Part shown: positions 39,001 through 54,000 of the stretch, one piece after another
Layout of the letters: each line of letters starts with the position of its first letter
How positions within the stretch are numbered: the first letter of the stretch is position 1
Assembly: GCA_900708905.1 (NCBI GenBank)
Contig: CAADRB010000004.1
Location: 4,378,180 to 4,442,179 of the forward strand
Source of the DNA: Hymenolepis diminuta
Taxonomy: Eukaryota > Platyhelminthes > Cestoda > Cyclophyllidea > Hymenolepididae
Reading direction: 5' to 3'
DNA length: 64,000 nt
Notes under the pieces: model-generated
Told to the model about the DNA's origin: nothing
The model's input: the letters and a program-made list of their open reading frames with translations, nothing else
The model's database searches: none
Translations under genes and position numbers: made by a program

Positions 39001-42000
39001 GGCAATGTGTTTTTTGGACGTCATCCCTTTGTGCTATTTTGTTGACTGTTGTCTATTATTCTCATCGATGTAGTAAAGTCGCCTTTTTGACAAGTGGAGT
39101 CTGGGACAAGTTCCAAATTATTTCCCATGTCATTTGAAATATACTTTGCGCGCCTCCTTATTTGTAAAATTTCCGTGTTTTCTACTACCGGCATTTGTCA
39201 TTTCAGTTATTTTGCAGTTTTTTCAGAATACTTATATTTTCAATATCTATTCACTTATTTAACAAAATTAAACTTTGAATAAAGGGCAGAAGTCATATTA
39301 TGTTGCATCCTACCACTTTCACTTATTATACAACGGTAATGTATGTTAGATATTAGCTATAGAAGTGCATCCTGCAAATTTTATGACAAGTAAAGTTATT
39401 AAATTACAAATAGCCTGCAATTTAACCTACTTTGCCTTGTTATAAATAGAAACTCAAACCATTTACTCTGTTATCATAGTTCAGTAGCGCCCTTATGCAA
39501 AATCAGAGGTCATGGATTCAATGCCTATCGTTGCACACCCAGTGAATAAAATGGCCAGCCGCACTAAGTTTGGCTAATAAAGGGACCGGTAGAATTCGAG
39601 CTTCTCACCAGGGAGCCTAGATGATGCCACCCCTAACCCAAGATGGGCGTTGGGAAACGCTTTCCTAAATGGATTTGGGAATTATTATAATTGTTATCAT
39701 GATTTTGTATTAACTAAAGGATTAGTCCAAATTTGTTATTTCGAATAACAACCTAAAAATACTGCCCTTCTGTCGCGCTGCTTAATTGTTGGTGTGATTA
39801 GAATTCTGAATTCGTGCTGCTATTCATTGCTTTTAACCCGAAATACCTCTATCTTGCTATAGTAAACAGTTCCATCAAATGTAACCTCAAACACTATTCA
39901 CTGAAAACAACCGCGACTGAATCTCATCTAGGTTTGATTTCATCGTCGGTGAAAGCCATTTATAACACTCATCCTCTTTGATTATGTATGATTCGACCTA
40001 TAACTCCTTATTCTTTGTCATCGGTTTAGAATCGCCGTTTTCTCCATCGAAATGCTGAAAGATGAGAGAATTGTGGTGATTGCCGAACTGCGTCACGGAT
40101 TTTCGGAGGAAGCAGCCTTCTCGTGGATGTCCCAGGTCCTTCAAGCGGTTGACAGCATTCATCAAGTCAGCGTCTACGCTCTCGCTTTGGTCCCACAAAA
40201 TCACCTACCTCGGGTATGTGTTTGAATGCATATGTTGTTTCTGTATTTCTTCTGACTAATCAGTGATTCACTATTTGGTTTGAATATTTTTTATATTTAC
40301 CCTTCTTCTGGAGTATACTCTTTTATTGTGTTGCTTCAATTGGTTCTATTATTTGGTACAAGCGAAGATTAACCGATCTTTTTTCAATAGCTGACCTCCA
40401 TTATCTCATATTCAGATTCTAAATTGTTAATTTTCNNNNNNNNNNNNNNNNNNNNNNNNNNNNNNNNNNNNNNNNNNNNNNNNNNGTCATCTCATTTTTC
40501 TCATCAAAAATTAAGGAATGTATCAGTATTATCCAAGACAGTGCAAAGATTAGATATGTCATTGAAAAGCACCTGCGTATCGGGCTTAGTAAAATAATCT
40601 GAAAAGAAATGAGGGTGTAGAGAATAAAATCCTCTAACCAAAATGTTATATGTGGATTCATCTGATCATCCACTTTTCATGGGTACATGTCGTAATGTTC
40701 AGAATTTGTCCCCAAGATTCGGAAGTAAGGTCATCTCCGCAACCAGTTTTTTAAAGGATCGCATATGTATGAATATTTGTTGAGTTCTGTCACTCATGTG
40801 TAATCCCTTCGCCGTGATTTTCGAAGCTCAGGATTACTTATATCGATTCTAAAAACAATTGAAAAATCGGATTAATAATGTGTTGTGTTGAATTCGTATT
40901 TAATACATTACAAAAAAGCATGTATTCTTAACTGTCTTGATGCTCGCAATGGTCGGTATGCATCCGATTTTTCCCCTATGCGCAAATTGTGTTCCGTACT
41001 CTCGAAAACTTTTTCTGTTTCGGTCGTGCATTTACATATTGTATTAGATGCGCATATTTCCTTCATAGTTTTTCTTCCACTTATTTTCTCCTGCATCTGT
41101 ACATTTCTTCATCATAAAAGGAGATCGGCATGTAGTAATTTCTATGGAAGTGGTATTTGAATTAGTGTTATATATGATCTTTGCAGAAATACGAGTTTAG
41201 GCAATCCAATGTTTGTATGACTAATTTGTTGTTTACGATTACCCATTTTACATCCCTTGTTAGAAATATGTGCCACATATCTTTTCGATAAATCGCTCCA
41301 ACAACGTATTGTTTACATTAGATTTGAAATCATTAAATTATGAATATTAATTGGGATTATTTTCGTATACGATCATATACGGATTTTTAGAAATATTCGA
41401 CTTTTTACAATGGCTACTAATCGTGATAGTTGGGTAACGTGGTATAGTATAGGTTAGAAGGATTCTAACTTAGAATGTGCATATGTAAGGTGGAGCAAAC
41501 TAAGTTAGTGTTCTTTCTTGACTACACGGTCTCAGCTACTACAAGACGGGAATGAGACATAATTGTAGAATATTGTTATTTAGGAAGAACAAGGGAATTT
41601 TAATTGTGTGAGAGTATAACTCACTACATAGGTGTTAGAAAATAATGAATATCGATAGGTTGCTTGAAGACCTGGGGTGGGTCATACGCAGAACTCTGAG
41701 ACTAAAACGATAAACATGGTAAAATGCGGTAAGCAAATCACGGTAACAGATAGGGAATAAAGTCACCTCAGTTTTATCATATTTTGAATTCATTTAAAGA
41801 GTTACCAGCACATTCTGTCTTGTATTAGATCTGTACTTACTGACCAATTGATATTAGTTGGAACAATTCCCATAGATGGTCCTAAACTTCTTATTGATGC
41901 TATTCATTTTGTTGTGATGGCCCGTAATTATGATAGTAGGAAGGTTAAAAATAGCTCCAGACACTATCAGTAAGGAGATTAAATGCCCCATCCATGATTA

Positions 42001-45000
42001 ATTCGCCTTCCATGTCGTTCATTAAATATTGCCTTTTGCTTTCTTTTGGTATTAATGATGTTAGTGCGAATGTAGCTTTTAAATAACACTGCGTATTTCA
42101 TCTTGATAAAAGCCTAGCAAAATTGTCCAGTTTTGGCTTTCTGCTTTATCCTTTTTCGAACCGGCTTCACCTACCAATTTGTACGTTCATTTAATTAAGT
42201 TACTTGACAATTTGTGTTTATTTTATTATACCATCATCCATCAAAACTTACCGCTCCAACGGCATTTTTTTGGATTGTTTCATGATTTGTCTTTTTCTGT
42301 AATAATGATCAGGGTCATTCAATTTTAGTGATCATCGAAAATGTTTATATCTAAATTACGAGTTGGACAGAAAGCTGTCATCGTCACAATAAATGGATGG
42401 AATGAAATATGAAATGTAGATATTACAAACCTGAAGAATTAAAAATAGGTTTTGTCTTCGCCTTAAGGTATTTTTATAATTAATTTTGATTAAACAATAG
42501 TTTGAACACTTCTATTCATAATGGCGCATTTCATAAATCAGTTATAATACATTTGACAGCGTACTTCTGCAATTATAAGAGCTTATGAGATCTCATCACA
42601 GCTTTTAGAACGTTATGTAAATACAGCAGCCAAGCTTTATAGCATGGTTAACTAACCATTATTCGCCTAGATTATTGCCATGATTTTCTAATTGAAAACT
42701 GACAAATTGAGGACAGCTGACATGAAAACTGCGTAATTTTCCTGCTTCTCTGGAAAACAAAGTCAGTTGCTAAATTTTTTGTATAATATTTGAATAAAAA
42801 TATCTATCTAAATTGGGCAATTTATGATGACTTTGCTAAAGTGTGGGGCTATTCAAAGAACGATATTTCATAATTTTATTTAATTCTTCTTATCACGTTT
42901 AGTTTCATTAATGACCTTTCTTTCTAAAACTATCATAAATAATCGAAACAGTTACTTTATCGAGCTTTGTCAATCTGATATATTCTCATGCGGCGGCCTC
43001 CTTTTCCTTCCCACTTTATCCGCTCTTTTTCGTTGGTTTTGTTTACAGACGCCCTTCGGAGGAATCCACGTCCACGAGATTCGTCGTCTCTTCTCCGAGG
43101 GTCAGTTGCATCCAATCATGCTACTCCTCTGCCCCCACTCGGCAATCCAAAATCTTCCACAGCCCCGCACACAAACCGCTGCTCATTTAGTTGGAGCGTC
43201 AGCAATGATGGTCGGTCAAGTGGTCCAAGGTGCACGCATGGCAGAGGCTCATGGACGTCTCCTCTCCAGTGCTCATCATGGAAGTATGACTGCTCTTGGC
43301 CCTGGTGCTCCGGACACTGGTGTAAGTTGCTCGTACTGAGATATTATTTGATGCAACTTGTAGAGTAAAATTTTGGTTTGTAAGGATTACAAAAAAGAAT
43401 ATCTTACATATTTTCTTAGCCTTTTTTACATAAAGTCGTTATCCGTACCAATGTTCATTTGGTTATATATACACCTTAGTCACCTTAGTTCCCGATTTAT
43501 TACTAGTACTTATTGCATTATTAATCGTAGTATTTGTCTAGGTATAAGGAACGATTAACGTATCCAGTAGGGTATGAAACAGGGATGGAGTCGAGAAGAA
43601 GCAGGTAATGAAGTCAGGACATCATGTCTTACTTTCTTTGAGTATTGGATGCTATTATAAGAAGTACATTTCAACGTTCAATGGCCAAGATTTGATTCGC
43701 TAGGTGAATTCATGTTCACGATATGCCGAGTTTATTAGTCATTTGGTTTAATTGAGTGCTTGGTCGTTCTGTTTGTATTTCTTCCAGTCAAAAGCAGGTA
43801 GATAAGGTTAGCAATTGTTTTTTTAACAAAGAGACCTTCACTCAAGATGATCTCTTTTTATATTATTTCCTTAATACTAGTTAGTGCCAAATAAAGATTT
43901 GGAAATAACCATTTTCTGGTCTGTCTTTTTCTATTTTTTTGAAAGCTTGATCAAAATTGACACCGTCACTATAGTTATTTTTGAATCTGTTTATCTAAAA
44001 CCAATTTTCTGTTAGTCATTACGAAAATATAGTTTGTTAACACAAACCATATTCGTCAGACCTTGTGAGCATTAAATTCCTTAATACTATTCGGGTCTAA
44101 TAGAAGGTTTAGAAGTAACCGTTTGTCATTTTCAATGCTGTTAGCTTGATCAGACCCCGGATTGAGTTGTCTTTTCCATTCGGGCTTTTGTACTCCGCCT
44201 CATCCGTACCTCGAATATCTCCCATTTTATACCTTTCTATACCGACATACAGTTTCTTCTGACTTCCAACTTTAGATACATTTGGGTTGGTGGCTAATCG
44301 CTTCTGAAACGGGACTTTAGGTTTTAAGCATAGCAACTTGATACGTGGACATCTACGTCAGCAGTGAGAAATTCTGTTCGTACGTCACAACAGGGTGATA
44401 ATTTAATATATGCTAGTGAGTTTCGAACATGCACCATATGACAAGTTAGATGCGACGCCGTGATCAATACATCAACGATGCTGTCCAATACGATCTAGTT
44501 GTCTCCCAGACTAGATTGTTCAACTTCCATTTTGTTTAAATTGTTGTAAAAGGGCCTCCAACCGCCTCCTCCATACCTTTTAGTCGCGCTGTTACAGCTG
44601 TATTTACGCAGCCTTTCATGCCAGCTCTTTGCTAATTAGGTCATATTACAAGCAAATGCAAACTAATATACAAAAATTCTTGATTTGAGGTCTATTAAAG
44701 TAATGAGAATTTAATCCTATTCGTGTCTTACTATTTGAATCTAGTGCTTTACGTAGAATGTAGGTGTCTTACTAAATATACACTAATGGACTGAAAATTA
44801 TCTACAAATGGATGAATTTGCCTTTTTATATAGGTGGACTATCTTAATTCAGCGTAAGTGTTCAGTTACCTTGTGTTAGCTGTTAACTAGTCTCTTAAAC
44901 GGCTCATCGATTTACCCCAGTTGTCTAACTCCCAGGAAGTAGCTCAGCTGAATTTCACTAATCTCTGTCGATGGCATTTTAAATATAGTTTTTTCCTCAA

Positions 45001-48000
45001 AGCCACCGAATAGATCAGTTACAAAAGTTAAGCTAATAACTCTCATCATTACATCATCATCATTATGTTTTAAAACAAATTTACGTGCAGTTATATTATT
45101 TACTTTTATTAGTCCTTCTTTATTTCTGACTTTAGAAACTGGGTGTGTTTGAAGGAGCTTGCGTGTTATTTAAAATTTCTCTTTGGAACTGTTTAACACA
45201 ATTATTTTGAAACCTAAGGTGATTGCAAATAATCTATCAAGAGTTTTTAATGCCATTTACATCATGTCTTAAATTTCTCCGCTTAATTTTTCAAAAAAAT
45301 CGAAAATCTTTCAGAGAATTCTACTTGATACTTAAGTGCCTCTTGAAATTTACACGGATAGACCCTTTAAAAGCCAGTCTAGCAGGACGTTTTCTTCCTT
45401 AACAACAGGGTTTTTTGGATTTCATGCGCTTGAGACGAATTATTCCGTTTCTGGAACTCGTTTAATTCGAGCTTTTCTTAAAAAGTCACTTAACGAGCTT
45501 AGATCTTATGAGTTTTAATTTTCCTCTTTAATTGGTATCTGCTTATGTTACTGTTTACTATCTACCTTAAGGCATCATAGGAAAATTGCTAAAATTGAAT
45601 AATAGTAATCTAATGGGGCATGAAGGGGGAAGATGGAAAAGAATTAGAATTAGAAGAATTAGAGTCTTCTAATTAGAAGAATCTTGTTTCAATTAATCTT
45701 TGGTCAGTTCATCACCTCCTATTCCAAACTTTAAACTTTACGAATCATATCCTGTATTACTGACAAATCATTGTCCACGATGCCTAGTTGATTAATTAGG
45801 GTAGTCGGTCCTACTAATTTAATTTTTTTATTACTTAAGGCTGAGAAAACAGGCTGACATTATATAGTTTTAACATATTCTGATGGCTAGGCAGATAGAT
45901 GATACTAGTTAAGCATTTTAAGAATGGCAGAGCTCACTAGAGTCCACTCACTCAGACTAATTGATGTTTCGGTCAAGTTTGATGTCGTAGGTTTGATGCT
46001 CATCAGAGCAAAAAGTGGTCAAGAGAGAGGTAGCATAATGCAAGTGTTGGAAGGCTTATTCGAGAATCATCACTGCTTTAGAAAATTCATCACAGTTAAA
46101 AAGTTAGCCTTCGTTTACAATGAAGAATTTAACAAGTCATCCCTACTTCAGCAACAGCAGACGGTGACGGAAGTATTGATTTGGCGAGCCACACACACTC
46201 CTGAGGATCGACTCTTCAGTGTCTACAACGCCAAGGGTGCGGTGGTCACCAGCCTCACTTGTCATCAACTTCACCAGAAAGCCGAGCGTCTGGGCTCTCT
46301 ACTCCAGGAGAAAGGCAATGTCAAACCCGGTTCTGTCGTCGCCATCATGTTCATGCCTGGTGAGTCGCCCGTTTCTCTTTAACTTTTAATCTACCGAGCA
46401 CTATTCTCGATATGTGTAATCCAATGTGACTCATCAGCATACGCATTGAATAAGTCAACTCACGTTACTTTAATTATTTAAATAGTCTTTTGAGTTTACT
46501 CTTTCAAGGTGTGTGCTGTTGTTCTAGTTCGTTTGCCGAATGAGCTGTGCTATTTTTGTAAATTCTTACAGTATTCGAATGTTTCTTTTAAGGAAGCTAT
46601 GACGGGTCTTGTACAATAAATGGTGAAAGAGACGGGTATAGAAATGTTGCGCAGACGAAAGTCTTGTCATGGAAATTTTATCCAGGCCTTAACCGGGATT
46701 GATTTACTGGTCAATGCCATCATTTGTGGTTTTTATTAAGCTAATTTACTTTAAATTTTCATTACGGTAACACCACAATAACGAGGGAAACGATACGAAT
46801 TTCATTATACCCGATAATCCATATTTCAGTTATTTTATTGAGAAACAGGTAGGCTAGAAATGGCGAAATAGTTTTCGCTAGTTAGACGACCGATACTAAC
46901 ATGGAAACAACTGTCTCTAATGGGGAAACATCTAGACTCGCAAATGTATTTAAAAAGTTTATCAAGAATTGCTTGATTACATTTCTATATATTCTACGAT
47001 TCATTATTTCAATGCACATTATCTTGATAACAATTATTGCTCATCTTGAAATCTAATACCTATACTGGCTATTTGAAAATGTAGACGTCATCAAGATTCT
47101 TAAAGAATATTTAATCTTTCAGAAGTTAATTGAAAGTCCTCAAACAGACAGACGCATCGGTGACGGAAAGATCACGACTTTATTTTACGTTAGAGGTTTG
47201 TGCCACCATTACCAATTTTCCCTAGTTAGCTAGACGGGTTTTGTCCTTTTGGTCGGGCAAAAATACATACATACATGCTTGGGGTAGCCAGAACGCTTAC
47301 GCGCGTATGTCTGAGGCATGGCAATCGCGATACTTCTGTCAGACATTATATTCGTCTCTTTTTTTCATTGGTTGGCACGAGAACGCTTAATGACTCAGCC
47401 AAAATGCAAATTCTGAGTAATCAACCCTTCCTCTCTTACTTTTTTTCCACCAGCTACAAGAATGAGCGACAATCTAATAGGTATATTTTTAGTCATTTGT
47501 GAATAAAATAGAGCTATGGTCGAAATTCTCATTGATTGAAAATATATCTAAACTGAACCAATAATAGATCATAAGTAGGTTTAAATAATCGCTAATGCAC
47601 TTTTAAGTGTTCATCCCGCAGTTCTCATAATGCATTCTAATATGATATTTTCGGATAAGATTTCAATATACAAACTGAGAGTTTTTACTGATCCGCATTT
47701 ATTGCTGTAAAAATGGGGCATTTCTTGAATTCGTGGTAGTTATGTTTTAGTTTTACATTTCAAATTCCCAAATGAAAAAAGTAAAAGTCCCTTCCATTAC
47801 TTACACTTATGAGAAACTCGTATTTTGTCACCGCTCTTATTCTTCACCTATATTACCAGTACTTTTGGTCATGCCGTTTATTTTGTGTGCTCTAGCGTTT
47901 GACTTGACAAACTTGCTCATTGGCCGCTAAGCTACTGATGTGGGACAATTGTTATAAGAAAGCAAAAAGGTTCCGCTTAGTAAATGGATATTACTCTTTT

Positions 48001-51000
48001 TTATCAAATTGCCGCCTAAAGATTTGACTTTAAACAAAATAAACAAATCAATATTTACTTTCTCACCTTTTTCGATCCAAGCATTTTCCCATCTAATTGA
48101 AAGGACTAAACATGATTGTCTATTTAATACCATGAGTCTCTATACACAACGGTTCAGCTGCAGGAGAAGTATCGCTAGAGCTTTTCTTTTATCATGGGCG
48201 GAATAGCTAACGTGACTCAGTCCCATTTTAGCACTGTCTTCACTTGCCTGGTTGTCAACACAATTCCAGTACTTACTGTACGTACCTATGTACGAACGCG
48301 GTGCAAGAATTTCCCCTTATCTCTCACTCGTTTTCGAACACCCATCTTGTGCGCTGATCAATAAAACGTTTGACCTTTTTCAATCCCTCCCCTAACCGGG
48401 CAATAAATTTGCTTATGCATCTACTGTGCTTTTTATATCCTCACGAAAATGAAGTAGAATTAATTAGTTTGCTGGTGTAATCAAAACGGTGAAGGTTAGG
48501 CTGAGAGATGTGTATATCACATTTTATTCTGTCATAGAATAACCTGAGTAGGCAGCCGATAGCAAGGTCACTCTGTGGGTTTCTTGGGTGAGCTGAGTAC
48601 CGCCCAAAATTGGGGCATGCCTAGTCACACAAGGCGAATTATGTTTGTCCTTTTGCTCAGACGGTGTAATGAAACTTGTCTGCATATACTGTCTGCCTAA
48701 CTCTATGTTTCTTTAAGTCGCCTTAACAATGAGGTTTAATATGATTACCGCTGAAAACTGAAAATCCCCATGGTTATAAATAATATATGCTAGTATTCAT
48801 TCTTACAAAAATTTACCTACAATTGCTCAAATATTGCAAATTGATCTGAAAAGTGCTCGCTGAACGGCATAATAGCTTAAGAGTATCACTGGATGTGCTC
48901 AAATGGGCATTAAATCCCCAACCTCTGATTTTCCAGATGTTTGCGTTGTTTACTGGCAAATATTTACTGTAAATATGAAGGTTTACCTTGAAGGAGACGG
49001 AGAACATAATTGCACATAAATTCCACATCGATACTTTTTCCTGACCTTTGGGCTGACTTCCTTTGAATCTCGAACCCAATTCAATATTATTAGACTAAGA
49101 GAAGCATAGATGTTTAAAGTTGACACTACCAATCACTGCATTCTGCCTCATAAAGAGCCATCTAAATTAGTTTGAAATAGCACTATCAATTCATTTTACA
49201 TTCAAAATTCTATATTTGTCTAGCTACAGTCCTATTCTTGTGACCATATGTGTATCATAATGACCATGTATTGATTTTTTTGTTTCCTAATCTATCTCTT
49301 TACTCGACAGGTATTGAGATGGTGTGCGCCTTCTACGCCTGTCTGTACATAGCTGCAATTCCGGTTCTTGTGCGTCCACCCCAACAGCCTCGCTCCTCTC
49401 TCCTATGCAGTGGCAGTAATAGTGCAAACAACACCGGGACTTCCACATCCGGAGGCAGTGGTGGCGGTGGAGTTCTTTTTGGTGGCTCTTCACTAGATCT
49501 CTCCGCTAGTCGGACCTCTCTCGAACCTTCTCCTCCTCCTACTCAAATTTGCTTTGCAGACTCTGTCACCATGGCTTGGAATGTCGTCTCCTCGTCCCAG
49601 GCTGTCGTCTGTCTCACGCAAGCCTCTGTCATGAAACTCATCAAATCAAAAGTCAGTTAAGTCTACTTAAATCTTATATAAACTCCAAACTCACTAGAAG
49701 TAGTTTACTTCACACATCTACTTAAATCTCTATAAGTAGTATAATTATGCCAGAATTTTGTCTATTTCGATCCTGTATTAAGGCATAATGTGCTCACGAT
49801 TGGAGCTCGTTAGGACCTGGTTTTTCCTCTTCCGAATCTCAAACAAGTAACATGACCTGATTTGTGTTACTGTAGGAAGCAGCGAACCGGATCCCAGTTG
49901 TGAGTTGGCCTCCTCTTTTGGATTATGATGAGACGTGGCGAAAGAAGCTGAACACTATTTATCAACCTCATTCACCGGATATTGAAGTCGCTTATCTGGA
50001 TTTCACTCCTTCTACTACTGGTAAATTCCCAAAATTTTTTTCATTTTTCATTTTTTGGTCCAATGAATCAATTAGGAAGTGTATTAGAATATTTGATTTG
50101 ATAAAAAGACGCTTGGCTAACAAACTTAAGCTTTTTTCAGATTTTGTAGTTGTCCTGAGCATGAACTTCTCTACATATTTTCTATTTTAGCCAGCGTATC
50201 TTAGTGATTCTTTGTTCTTCGGGTCCTTAATTAACTTATTTAGATCATTCTAAACCTGTTAGCTGCTTCAATCTTTTGATCTCTGTTGGTGGACGTATAC
50301 GTTGACCCTTTTTCTATGACTGACTGAATTATGCATGTATACTATGGTAAATCTCCCAAGTATCAAGATGTATTGTTTATTCATGTTATGGTCTCTTCCT
50401 ACTAAACCTATTGGGATGTCATCGAGGTTATGGTAGATAGAATGTAGAAGTACGACTTAGACTAATATAAAGTTGCTTGGAAGATTGCTCTTCCCGATTT
50501 AGAAAGCAAAGAGTTAAGTACAGACCATAAATTTATGGTACAAAAACAATTAAAATATAAGTGAAAGAAACAGGAAGAGAAAGCAAGGGGAAAACGTTCG
50601 GACAGGGGTCGGAAAATCGGGTTTTGAAAATTACAAACAAGTGGGCTGAGTCCATATCAAAGCAGTGCGAGCGCAAATCAGTAATCGATATACAAGTGCG
50701 CTTTGAGCACAAGTGAGAGAGAGGTTTAGTGCAGTCAGACATAAGAATACTTTCACAAGAACCTCATGATAGAAAAAATAAACATAAATTAATATATACT
50801 CAAAAAGTATTTTTGACTTACTCCTACGCTTTGTCATTTCATCAAATGGCGAATGGCATCTCACTTGAATATGTTTGCTTTTTGTCTTAACTGATATCTC
50901 AAAGATAACTTGTCAACTAGGGTAACGCTGTACTCGGTTAGGAGGTGCTAACTCCTGACTTGGCTTCGTTCTGCTAGCTCTTGCAGCAGTCAAACAATAT

Positions 51001-54000
51001 TCCACATCTCTTGCTTGTATTTTTATAACGCTTAATCTTTACTCGTTTTCTACATAAACTGTTTTTCAGTGAATTAATCATACCCATCATTTTAGGTACC
51101 CTGACGGGTGTGGAAGTGACTCACTCGGTGGCAAGTGCGTTGTGTCGAGCACAGAAAATGCAGTGTGAGTTCTATCCGGCACGAGAGTTGGTGCTGAGTC
51201 TGGAGCCCTACAGCGGACTCTCTGCCAGTCTCTGGCTTCTCACCTCCATCTATTGTGGCCATCACTCCATCCTTGTGCCTCCACACGTCACCGAGGTGGC
51301 ACCAGATCTCTGGCTTACTCTCTGTTCTCAGAAGAGAAGTGAGTTCTTGTTGTATTTATCATACAATTGCTATAATGTGAGCTAGCCTCTATCTTCTGTA
51401 TCGCTAGCTCCCTGGTTTATGGGTGGAAAACGAAAATGAATGGTGGACGTGAATGGTGATGAGTTAATTTACGTAATGCAAACGCATATTAAAAATCAGA
51501 AACACGACGGAGGCACCGGGTACCAGATATGTATTATGTATCTGAATGGGGAAGAAATCCCTATTGCAGAAGATTCACCTATGTAGGACATATAAAACTT
51601 CCTGACTTGCGATCTCCACTACCATAAGATAAGAAGGCAGCGCTGGCCATGTAATGTTTATATTAGAAAGGACAAGAGGAATTGTTTTGTAATCATTAAG
51701 CCGAGAATTGTGCTTGATTGGTAGAATCTAGCCAAAAATTAAGGGTTTGGTACCATGAAAATCGATGGGCCGCTTGAAGTCCGTGGAATTAATCACACAT
51801 AGAAAAAGGCAAACAAGAGCTAAATCGGAAATGAACTGAACAGTGAGGTATATGGAGAAAATAAGGTCATTTTATGTTCCCATCTTTTCTTTTTCATTCA
51901 CATTGGCTTAGACAGAAGACATATGTTGTGTTCGTATGGTCGGGATTTTGGGCAAGTTGTGCTCCTCTAGTGAACATGTAGCTAGCCTGACGTCCATGGT
52001 TATTTGTATTAATTCCACTTACTTCCATAATGCCTCATGAAATGTTACTTTCCCATTCTTTCTTTTAGTTCGTGAGGCGTTTTGCTCATACGCAACAATC
52101 AAGTTGGCAACAATTTACTCCGCGAAAATGATCGCTTCTATGAAGGTTGGTTCATATCCTAGCTATCTACTTACTAATATTTAAGTAGTTGTCAATGTTT
52201 ATTTTTTGTAGCTTAAGGAAGTGACGCTGGAAAATTTGCGTAGTCTAGTCATTGTGTCAGAAGAGCGGCCGCGGGTCAATCTAACCTCTCTCTTCACGAA
52301 GATGTTCGCTGCAGTAAATCTCAATCCCCGAGCTGTCAGCACATCCTTTGGATGCCGAGCCAACCTTGCCATGTGTCTGCAGGTTCGTTCTCATCTTCTC
52401 CTTAGATCTGCCCTAGAAGTTTTCTTAAATGTAATGGCTTACATGCTTATTGAATTGAGTTTCCATAAGTGGTCATTTATTCAATATGTGCTTATCTAAA
52501 ACTTACCTTTTTCTGCACCAAAAGTAGGATCAAGAATACGCAGTTGAAATGCCCGTATGAAATCAGTTTTTGCGCATATAAACAATACCGTTTGGTAAGA
52601 ATCAAATAGCTTTGTTATAAATATTCGGTGATGTCAATAGCTATTGAATTTCAGAAGTTCAATGTTCAATAAGTTAATAATTGGGGTAAAATGAAATATC
52701 ACGTTGTGACGATGGTATAGCGGTTGATTTCTGGGATTATAGATGCGATAATCATCTATTGGCCGCCATAACCACTTGCACTGTTTAAAATTGATCAAGA
52801 AAGGAAAAGGGGAATTTAAGTTTTCACAAACGAGACATCAGGTTGTAATTTCTCCACCTGTGACGTGCATTGTTCATTATAAACGACCTTGGCATTTGCC
52901 ATTGATTTTCGCGATACGTCATTTTCCCGATTCACCTTAAATGCGCGCATATTTCGTTCTTTCAAGTCTTGAGGTCAAGAAAGTACTATCACATGTGTCC
53001 TCATGGTTCAAATCTATACACTAACCTTCCTATTTTTAATTCACATTGATTTTTTCTGTCTTTTTAGGGTGCCAGTTCACCGGATATCACTACAGTCTAC
53101 GTGGATCGGGTTAGTCTTCGAAACGATCGCGTTAATCTTCTTGAACGAGGGTCTCCCAATAGTCTCTGTCTCATGGAATCTGGCAAGGTAATTTGTCCGT
53201 TAATGATATCACAGTTGAATGCTTATTGGAGTAACTAGTTTATAACTGCATTTGGTTTGCACTTTCTACTTCTAACTTAGATGGCTGTTAAGATTTCGAG
53301 CTGCCAAAATAGTTCTAATTATCTTAAGTAGACTTCTATATTTAGATGGATGTCTTGTTGAATGTTTTATTTCTGCTCAAATTTCCAACTTCTAGCCCTA
53401 TTTAATACTATCTGAACGCAAATTAGTCAACAGAGATCTTAGTTTGCCTTCGCTCTATTTTTATGATTATTGGAAAAGCAATTTCCTGGACGTGATTATT
53501 GGGTTTTATTTTAATTGGATGGGGACCTAGATAGTTTGGTGTCACGGACTAGCAAGCTAACATAGCATCGGGACATATGCGTCATTCGGAATCCCACTGC
53601 TGTGGAACATTATAGAAACTAGTCCATTCCTCCAATATTGTCTGTTTAGCAAATGAAAGATTTGTTACCAAGTCTGTTAGGTGCAGTAGTGAGTCTGAAA
53701 ATGCACGGTTTCCTCCCATTTCTGTTTTCTTTATTTCGCTGTTTTTTATCTATACTGAAAAAAAGATGTTTAATGAGTATCCTGTGTATATTTCAATAAT
53801 GAATCGTTTATTAATCTGTCGATTTTCTTATGGCATTTAGGCTGCACTAATTAGTCAATGATAATTTGTCTAGTCTTTATGCACCGCCATATAATAACAA
53901 AATGTCGTCGTAAATGTCCCTGCAGATCCACATGTGCACATGTATATTCTCCCTTTCCCCCCTGTGTGTTGTTAATGCTCTTTGCTACTGCTACTGTACA

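Larger units (their letters stand above)
27774..43321 (+). other. DIP2 exons 9-19: first FAAL-like adenylation domain
   Basis: Residues about 422-1169. It contains ALQRYASVIGKTPALT, LKPRDRVALVYTSNDPISFL, FYGCLLASVIPIAIEVP, the P-loop-like region YIEYTYAKDGSVRGVMVSR, ACHYSEGDVMVCVVDCRREA, NGMHVVFVPFNV, HWALLAERDHPYVNLSSLRA, SYGVIRVDSEDSFTSLTLQD, CKTDEIGELCIS, VRSGLIGFPGP and the hinge strand GSIDGVLSVAGRRHNANDII. The segment matching the terminal catalytic-Lys region of adenylating enzymes reads GGIHVHEIRRLFSEG with no Lys, and the usual TGD is RSG. Both are degenerate in known DIP2 too. Exon 15 carries a Ser/Ala/Gly/Asn-rich insert (about residues 770-825). Confidence 0.9.
43322..46151. other. 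DIP2 intron 19
   Basis: About 2.8 kb. It contains a reverse-strand SINE-like fragment (44405-44500) and a 10-bp perfect inverted repeat (45648-45674). No exon or RNA gene was seen. Confidence 0.5.

Noticed and set aside
40419..40673. Minus-strand ORF reading through the N run
   Set aside because: It depends on undefined bases.
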